A stretch of 64,000 bases of DNA from Selaginella moellendorffii (lineage: Eukaryota > Streptophyta > Lycopodiopsida > Selaginellales > Selaginellaceae), in the NCBI RefSeq assembly GCF_000143415.4, contig NW_003314315.1, positions 186,001 through 250,000 of the forward strand. Direction: 5' to 3'. This document shows, piece by piece, positions 58,418 through 64,000 of the stretch. The stretch's first letter is position 1. Each line of letters begins with the position of its first letter. The translations under genes and the position numbers were made by a program. The notes below the pieces were generated by a model. That model was not told where the DNA came from and ran no database searches. It was given only the letters and a program-made list of their open reading frames with translations.

Positions 58418-59824
58418 ATGCCTAAGGATGTCAGCAATCGATCGTCACGAAAATCTCGCGCGCCACACTACCATCCTTACCAGAGCTCCTCCAAAGAGTG
58501 TGGCGACGAGGCTCTAGTCTCGAAAGAATGGGAGGACGCGACATGCCCGATTTGCATGGAGATCCCACACAACGCAGTGCTACTCCTTTGCAGCTCCCAC
58601 GACAATGGATGCCGGCCTTACATGTGTGACACGAGCTATCGCCACTCGAATTGCCTGGACCAGTACAAGAAGCTCTCGGGGAGAGGCGGCGGGCAGTGTA
58701 GCAGCCGAGGCGAGGAGGTGATCCACGAGCCACTCTCGTCGGCCGCTGCTGGAGGACCGTCCAGCGCTAGAACTCGCGAGCGATCGGCCGTGAGGATGAG
58801 ACCTCTCCGGGAGCTCTTGCTCATAGGTGACAGCAACAGTAGCAGCAGCTCTAGACGAGGTGGTGGAAACAGTGGTGGTGGAAACGGTGGTCGCGATGGG
58901 TCTGGGACTCCGGGGCGAGCTCTCAGAGGAGTTCCGGGTGTAGGGGTTGTAGAGGAGGAGGCCGAGGCGGAGGTGGCCGACTTCCAGGAGCAGCCCGAGG
59001 CGAGGGAAGCGTCCGAGGAGCAGCCGGAAGTAAGGGGCAGCTGCAGTGGAATGGGGGAGTCACTCGACTTGATGTGTCCTCTGTGTAGAGGCAAAGTTGT
59101 GGGGTGGAAGGTGGTGGAGCCGGCTCGGCGGCATCTAAACTGCAAGTCGAGGAACTGCGCACAGGAGTCGTGTGGATTCACCGGGAGCTACGACGAGCTG
59201 CGGAAGCACGCTCGGTGTGTGCACCCGTTTGCTCGGCCCTCGGACGTGGATCCGGCCCGGCAGAGGGACTGGAGGCACCTGGAACGCGAGCGGGACATAG
59301 GGGACGTGTTGAGCACCATCCAGTCGGCCATGCCCGGAGCTCGGATCCTGGGTGACTACGTGATCGACGAGGACAACGATGACCAGGAAGATGAGGGTGA
59401 TGACAATGATTTTCCTGGCGACGATGGTAATTGGTGGACAGTCTTTTTGCTTTTTCAAGTGTTTGGTCCTGTAGCAGCGACTGGAGCGACTGCAGGTGGT
59501 AGTAGCATCCCAAGCAGGCTTAGAGGACTTTCGTCCAGGGTGGTGGCGGCGGCCGCGGCGTCGTCGGCTGCCCCGAGGGAAGCTTTGTGGGGGGAGGATA
59601 TCCAAATGAACCGTGTTGTTGGCGGTGACGAGGGAAGAACAGGGACTGTGACTAGTTCTTCGTCTGGAAGCGGTGGTGGAGCTAGCTCGAACTCCACTGC
59701 TGCTGCTGCTGCTGGTGAGAATGGAGGAGAGATTGTTGGGCCTTTGACAACTCGGAGACGACGAACCAGGCACCACCATCAGCACCAGCAGCACCATCAC
59801 CAGCGGCAGCAGCACCAGCAGTGA
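58418..59824 (+). CDS. DUF1644 zinc-binding protein
   Basis: Plant-specific DUF1644 family protein of 468 residues, function not established; stress roles have been reported for some members. The conserved region (about residues 40-95) reads EWEDATCPICMEIPHNAVLLLC, then NGCRPYMCDTSYRHSNCLDQ. A second Cys-rich part (about 218-270) has MCPLCRGKVVGW, then CAQESCGFTGSYDELRKHARCVHP, like a C2H2-type finger. Between them is a Gly/Ser/Glu-rich linker. Around residue 338 there is a Trp/Phe-rich hydrophobic stretch (WWTVFLLFQVFGPVAA). The tail is His/Gln-rich from CAC/CAG runs. The start is the first ATG in the frame. Zinc binding is inferred from Cys/His spacing. Confidence 0.9.
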   Translation: MPKDVSNRSSRKSRAPHYHPYQSSSKECGDEALVSKEWEDATCPICMEIPHNAVLLLCSSHDNGCRPYMCDTSYRHSNCLDQYKKLSGRGGGQCSSRGEEVIHEPLSSAAAGGPSSARTRERSAVRMRPLRELLLIGDSNSSSSSRRGGGNSGGGNGGRDGSGTPGRALRGVPGVGVVEEEAEAEVADFQEQPEAREASEEQPEVRGSCSGMGESLDLMCPLCRGKVVGWKVVEPARRHLNCKSRNCAQESCGFTGSYDELRKHARCVHPFARPSDVDPARQRDWRHLERERDIGDVLSTIQSAMPGARILGDYVIDEDNDDQEDEGDDNDFPGDDGNWWTVFLLFQVFGPVAATGATAGGSSIPSRLRGLSSRVVAAAAASSAAPREALWGEDIQMNRVVGGDEGRTGTVTSSSSGSGGGASSNSTAAAAAGENGGEIVGPLTTRRRRTRHHHQHQQHHHQRQQHQQ

Positions 59825-60426
59825 AAAGTTCTTCGTCCGGAGGAGAGATTTGCTCGTGAAGTGATCGACATTTGCTCGACGTCGAAGCGAGATCGAATTC
59901 TCGAGGTTGAGAAGTGGTTTTCGCTGGAGAGATCGCTACTTTGCTCCAAATGCCGAGGAGGAAAAGATCGAGCTCGAAAGACTCTTAGAACAATGGAGAC
60001 TCGCAGGCTCTAAATTATCAAAAAAAAATTTCCTCGTGGTTAAAGCTATTGTCGTCTTTGGTCTCTTCCTGGCCGTCGGATTCTCGGCTCGGGTATCCAA
60101 CGGCCGGCGTTGAAATGTATGCCGTACACCTTTTTGTTTTTGGCCCAGGTAGGGTTAGGGTCCTGTGCTAGTGTTCTTGGCGAAGGAGAGGAGCAGTGGC
60201 GATGCGGCTCGCCCGGATTCGGGCACATTCCCTGCCGTAAGAAAGCATTTCCTTGCAGGAATGGTCCGCGTCGCGATGGCGGAGGAGGCGGGGCGATTCC
60301 GGCACAGGCTGCGGCATTCGGATTTCTACTGGAAGAAGCGCAAGGGAATCAGGCGTAGGGAGGGCTGGATCGGTAGCTGGAGCTGAGATTTGGGGAAAAT
60401 GCAGGGGTAGAGGCGAGATTCTGGCT
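59825..60426 (+). other. Spacer and leader of the receptor kinase gene
   Basis: Contains the 3' UTR of the DUF1644 gene and the 5' leader of the receptor kinase. Several short ATG-started frames precede the kinase start (near 60119 and 60262) and could act as upstream ORFs. A 68-residue open frame at 59907-60113 has a hydrophobic stretch but no ATG. Confidence 0.45.
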
Positions 60427-63400
60427 ATGTCGTGGTTCCTGTGGCTCCTGCTACTGGCTGCCTCTCTCAGTGCGTCCCTCGCGCAGCTATCCGGCGACGG
60501 CATTGCGCTCCTGGCAGTGAAGAAGGCGCTTGACCCCTCGGACGCTCTCTCTGGGTGGAACGCGGGCAGCGTTGATCCGTGCTTGTGGGCAGGTGTTAGT
60601 TGCGCACAGGATCGTAGAGTCACGTCTCTCAACTTGACAGGGGCCTTCTTGGGCACTTGTAGCAGCAGCCACAGCGACTCTTGGGAGAATGTCCAAACGC
60701 AGGAGCCGGGATCGTTGGCTTGTTTGCAAGGAGGGTCTTGCATCCTGGAAGGAGTTTTGGCACCGGAGATTGGCAACTTGTCCGAGTTGAGGAGTCTCGT
60801 CTTGGGGTATAACAGGTTCAGGGGTGGAATTCCCAGGGAGATTTCCAAGCTGCGCAAGCTCCAGGTGCTCAGCCTCCAGGAGAATTCCTTTTCGGGTGGG
60901 ATACCGGCAGAGCTTGGAGCTCTTTCCAGCTTAGAGGTGTTGGATCTGGAAGGGAATTCGCTCGACGGCCCAATCCCGCCAGCCATCGCAAGCTGCCGCA
61001 GCTTGGTCCATATCAGCCTTGGTAGAAACAAGCTCTCCGGGGGGATTCCAGCGAGTTTGGGAGGACTGTCACGCTTGCGTCACCTTTCTTTGACGTCCAA
61101 CCAGTTGAGCTCTGTCATTCCTCCGGGGCTACAGGGTCTTTGTGGAACATTGGAGTACTTGGACCTGGGAAGTAACTTTTTTATTCGCGGCATTCCACCT
61201 TGGCTGGGAAACTGCTCGAAGCTACAGGTTCTCGTCCTCGAATCGAACTATCTGCAAGGATTTATTCCTTCCGAGCTCGGCCGTCTGGGAATGCTTCAGG
61301 TGCTCGATGTGTCGATGAACAGGCTAACAGGTCAGGTTCCGGCAGCTTTAGGTGACTGCTTGGAGCTGTCCTTTCTGGTTTTGACACATCCGAGCTCGTG
61401 TGTTTCACCCTTCAACTGTACTACTGGGGATGGTGTCCGGGGTGTTGACAAGGCAGAGTTTAATCAGTTCGATGGTCCGCTTCCGAGCAGCATCTCTAAG
61501 TTGCCCAAGCTCCAAGTTCTCTGGGCACCTCATGCAGCGTTAACAGGAGGTATTCCCGACGGGTGGGGGGCCTGTGAGAGGCTGAGGAGCCTCAATCTTG
61601 CCGGTAACTCGTTCACGGGTGACTTTCCTCAGGGCCTCGGAAAGTGCTCGTCACTCACGTACTTAGATCTCAGCTTGAACAGGCTAGAGGCTCAGTTACC
61701 ACCACAGCTGCCAACTTCTTGTATGATCGTCTTCAACGTAAGCAGGAACAGCTTGTCCGGAGGTGTTCCACCCCGAAGGAGCATCGAGTGCAATGACACG
61801 CAAGAGCCAGTGGTTTACCCTTCGTTTTGCTCGGGAAGACCGTTTTGCGGGAAACGGAGAAGCGAGACGTGTCTCAGCTCTGGGTTAATCGTTGTGCATG
61901 ATCTAAGCGGCAACAATTTCTCGGGTCCTGTTCCAGCACCTTTAATAGGCGACGAGCTGCTGGAACAAGAACCGGTATACGAGCTCCTCATGTCGGAGAA
62001 TAGGCTGGCCGGCAACATCTCGTCCTCCTTTTTTGCCTTCTGTGGAAGGTTCAAGGCGTTCATGGCAAACTTGAGCGACAACCAGATTTCGGGCGAGCTG
62101 TCCGGCCAGGATATAGGAGGATGCAAATCCCTGGTACAGTTCAGTGCTTCGAACAATCTGATCGAGGAGGCTCTGCCCAAGGAGCTTGGGACTCTAGGCA
62201 ACTTGAGCCTCTTGGATCTTTCGCGCAATCGGCTAAGCGGCAGCATTCCAGGTGAACTCGGCGAGCTCCAGATGCTGACGAGCCTTTTCCTCGCGAATAA
62301 TTCTCTCGTGGGAGATATTCCGGAGAACCTGGGCCAGGCGTCCTCTCTGAGCCTGCTCGACCTCTCCGGCAACACTTTGCACGGGACCATTCCTTCCTCC
62401 CTCGCCAACCTCAGTCACCTCGAGTACTTGCTACTGAACAACAACGACTTCTCCGGGACAATACCCCCGGTGCTCTCCGACATCACTTCCTTGGTGGCCG
62501 TCAACCTCGCCTTCAACAACTTCTCCGGCTCCGTTCCAAGCTCGGGAAGCTGGGTGGGGATGTGCGACAAGGAGCACTTCCAGGGAAATCCATATCTCAA
62601 GCCGTGCCCGACGTCGCTGGCTGCTTTCGGACCCGGATACATGGAGGAAAATCTTGATCCGGTCGCGGCTCCACAGGACCCTCCGGCCGGTGGCGGACTG
62701 AGCGTCGTTGTGATTGTGGCGATCACGTCAGGCTGCGCTGTTGCCGTGGTGCTCCTGGTTCTCGTACTCCTGGTCCAGTGCACGAAACAGCGAGTTCCCA
62801 GGCCACCTAGAAACCGGGGTGGCAGGAAAGAGGTGGTCATTTTCACCAACATCGGTTTCCGGTTCACGTACGAGAACGTTGTCCGAGCGACTGGGAACTT
62901 TAGCGTGGACTACCTGATAGGAAACGGTGGCTTTGGAGCAACTTACAAGGCGGAGATGATGCCCGGCTTGGTGGTGGCCGTGAAGCGGCTCTCCATTGGG
63001 AGGTTTCAAGGCGTGCAGCAGTTCGACACGGAGATCCGGACGCTGGGGAGGATCCAGCACTCGAACCTGGTGAAGCTCATCGGCTACCACGCGAGCGAGG
63101 GGGAGATGTTCCTCATCTACAACTACTTCCCGCGGGGCAACCTGGAGAGCTTCATCCACAACCGGAGCCGGGGGGAGATGAGCTGGGCGGTGGTGCACAG
63201 GATCGCGCTGGGCATCGCGGAAGCGCTGGCCTACTTGCATGACGAGTGCCAGCCAAGGGTGCTCCACCGGGACATCAAGCCGAGCAACATCCTCCTGGAC
63301 AACAACTTGACGGCGTTTTTGGCCGACTTTGGGCTGGCCCGGCTGCTCGGTGCGTCCGAGACGCATGCCACGACGGACGTGGCTGGGACCTTCGGCTACG

Positions 63401-63750
63401 TCGCGCCGGAGTATGCCATGACGTGCCGGGTGTCGGACAAGGCGGACGTTTACAGCTATGGAGTGGTGCTGCTGGAGCTGCTATCGGGGAAGAAGGCGCT
63501 GGATCCGGCCTTCTCGGACTATGGACACGGGTTTACAATCGTCGGGTGGGCGTGCTTGCTCATCGGACAGGGACGAGCTCACGAGGTGTTCATCGTGGAG
63601 CTGTGGGAGATGGGCCCCGAGGCGTTCCTCCTGGAGACGCTCAAGCTGGCGGTGATGTGCACGGTGGATTCGCTCACGGTCAGGCCAACCATGCGGCAAG
63701 TGGTGGATCGTTTGAGACATATGGATCAATCGAGCCTCCCCTTCTCGTGA
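60427..63750 (+). CDS. LRR receptor-like kinase, RPK2/TOAD2-like
   Basis: Plasma-membrane receptor kinase of the RPK2/TOAD2 group, which acts in CLE-peptide signalling and pattern formation in land plants. It is intronless, 1107 residues from ATG 60427; the frame runs further upstream, but only this start gives a signal peptide (MSWFLWLLLLAASLSASLA). LRR cap DPCLWAGVSC, about 20 LRRs interrupted by a Cys-containing island (HPSSCVSPFNCTTGDG), and a membrane span near 760-785. The kinase domain (from about 810) is close to RPK2: TFENVVRATGNF-like, GNGGFGATYKA, VAVKRLSIGRFQGVQQF, HRDIKPSN, DFGLARLLG, GTFGYVAPEYAM. All catalytic motifs are intact, in contrast to the pseudokinase at 14949-17375. 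Confidence 0.95.
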   Translation: MSWFLWLLLLAASLSASLAQLSGDGIALLAVKKALDPSDALSGWNAGSVDPCLWAGVSCAQDRRVTSLNLTGAFLGTCSSSHSDSWENVQTQEPGSLACLQGGSCILEGVLAPEIGNLSELRSLVLGYNRFRGGIPREISKLRKLQVLSLQENSFSGGIPAELGALSSLEVLDLEGNSLDGPIPPAIASCRSLVHISLGRNKLSGGIPASLGGLSRLRHLSLTSNQLSSVIPPGLQGLCGTLEYLDLGSNFFIRGIPPWLGNCSKLQVLVLESNYLQGFIPSELGRLGMLQVLDVSMNRLTGQVPAALGDCLELSFLVLTHPSSCVSPFNCTTGDGVRGVDKAEFNQFDGPLPSSISKLPKLQVLWAPHAALTGGIPDGWGACERLRSLNLAGNSFTGDFPQGLGKCSSLTYLDLSLNRLEAQLPPQLPTSCMIVFNVSRNSLSGGVPPRRSIECNDTQEPVVYPSFCSGRPFCGKRRSETCLSSGLIVVHDLSGNNFSGPVPAPLIGDELLEQEPVYELLMSENRLAGNISSSFFAFCGRFKAFMANLSDNQISGELSGQDIGGCKSLVQFSASNNLIEEALPKELGTLGNLSLLDLSRNRLSGSIPGELGELQMLTSLFLANNSLVGDIPENLGQASSLSLLDLSGNTLHGTIPSSLANLSHLEYLLLNNNDFSGTIPPVLSDITSLVAVNLAFNNFSGSVPSSGSWVGMCDKEHFQGNPYLKPCPTSLAAFGPGYMEENLDPVAAPQDPPAGGGLSVVVIVAITSGCAVAVVLLVLVLLVQCTKQRVPRPPRNRGGRKEVVIFTNIGFRFTYENVVRATGNFSVDYLIGNGGFGATYKAEMMPGLVVAVKRLSIGRFQGVQQFDTEIRTLGRIQHSNLVKLIGYHASEGEMFLIYNYFPRGNLESFIHNRSRGEMSWAVVHRIALGIAEALAYLHDECQPRVLHRDIKPSNILLDNNLTAFLADFGLARLLGASETHATTDVAGTFGYVAPEYAMTCRVSDKADVYSYGVVLLELLSGKKALDPAFSDYGHGFTIVGWACLLIGQGRAHEVFIVELWEMGPEAFLLETLKLAVMCTVDSLTVRPTMRQVVDRLRHMDQSSLPFS

Positions 63751-64000
63751 CGCTACTACTCCATCCATCCCATTCCAGGTTCTCTCTTTTATCCTGTTTT
63801 TCTTTGTTTCTTTTTTTTTCTCTCTCTCTCTCTCTTTTCTCCTCGGACATTTTTTCTTTCTTGGTTTTTCTTTTTCTTTTCTTTCTTTTCTGGTTATTCT
63901 TGTTACTTCCTGGGGAGAGATGGAGGAGAGAGTGTCAAGCGAAACTTGCAGGAAGTTTGTCTATATATGATTTATAGAGCAGGGAAGGATTCCTTCTTGT
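63751..64000 (+). other. 3' flank of the receptor kinase gene
   Basis: Pyrimidine-rich probable 3' UTR with a CT microsatellite (about 63820-63836) and T-rich runs, continuing to the window end. No further gene is visible. Confidence 0.5.

Noticed and set aside
59907-60113. 68-residue open frame with a hydrophobic stretch
   Set aside because: No ATG; it lies in the 3' UTR/leader spacer between two genes.

Overview
This is nuclear DNA from a land plant, most likely the lycophyte Selaginella moellendorffii or a close relative. The evidence is the gene content, the short GT-AG introns (about 50-100 bases), closely packed GC-balanced genes, and four pentatricopeptide repeat (PPR) genes of PLS/S type, a family that is hugely expanded in Selaginella. 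Two runs of exactly 100 N (1652-1751 and 24058-24157) are assembly gaps. No rRNA, convincing tRNA or CRISPR array was seen.

Layout. 1-728: 3' end of a clade A protein phosphatase 2C (ABA signalling). 3489-5558 (-): a 9-cis-epoxycarotenoid dioxygenase (ABA synthesis). About 5.7-10.4 kb: mostly non-coding, with a diverged tandem duplication. 10480-11124 (-): a small secreted lectin-like protein. 13179-14853 (+): plastid RNA-binding CSP41b. 14949-17375 (-): an LRR receptor pseudokinase sharing a short bidirectional promoter with a PPR gene (17547-19487). 19579-20442: ATP11-type F1-ATPase assembly factor. 20769-24956: ASHH2/SDG8-like CW-SET H3K36 methyltransferase, interrupted by an assembly gap.

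25.3-38.4 kb is very different. It is strongly AT-rich and gene-free, built from diverged repeats in two blocks of opposite orientation. Between the blocks lies a decayed copy of the PPR gene that borders the array (38424-40142, -). That copy differs from its source mainly by C-to-T and G-to-A changes, which suggests how the whole tract became AT-rich.

40.3-45.3 kb is a same-strand (-) housekeeping cluster: 3-ketodihydrosphingosine reductase, RanGAP and an ERD7/spartin-like senescence protein. A truncated second copy of the reductase and its upstream flank lies at 45.6-46.8 kb. 48329-50642 (+) is an AINTEGUMENTA/PLETHORA-type double-AP2 factor with a 9-base micro-exon. 52257-56175 (-) and 56245-57999 (+) are two related PPR genes in head-to-head orientation, 69 bases apart. 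58418-59824 is a DUF1644 zinc-binding protein. 60427-63750 is an intact RPK2/TOAD2-like LRR receptor kinase.

Functional themes are hormone signalling (ABA synthesis plus ABA phosphatase), receptor-kinase signalling, organelle RNA metabolism (four PPRs, CSP41b), chromatin and developmental control. None of this is an operon; apart from the shared promoters, the gene neighbours are independent. The most unusual part is the AT-rich opposed-block array with its captured, transition-decayed PPR fragment.
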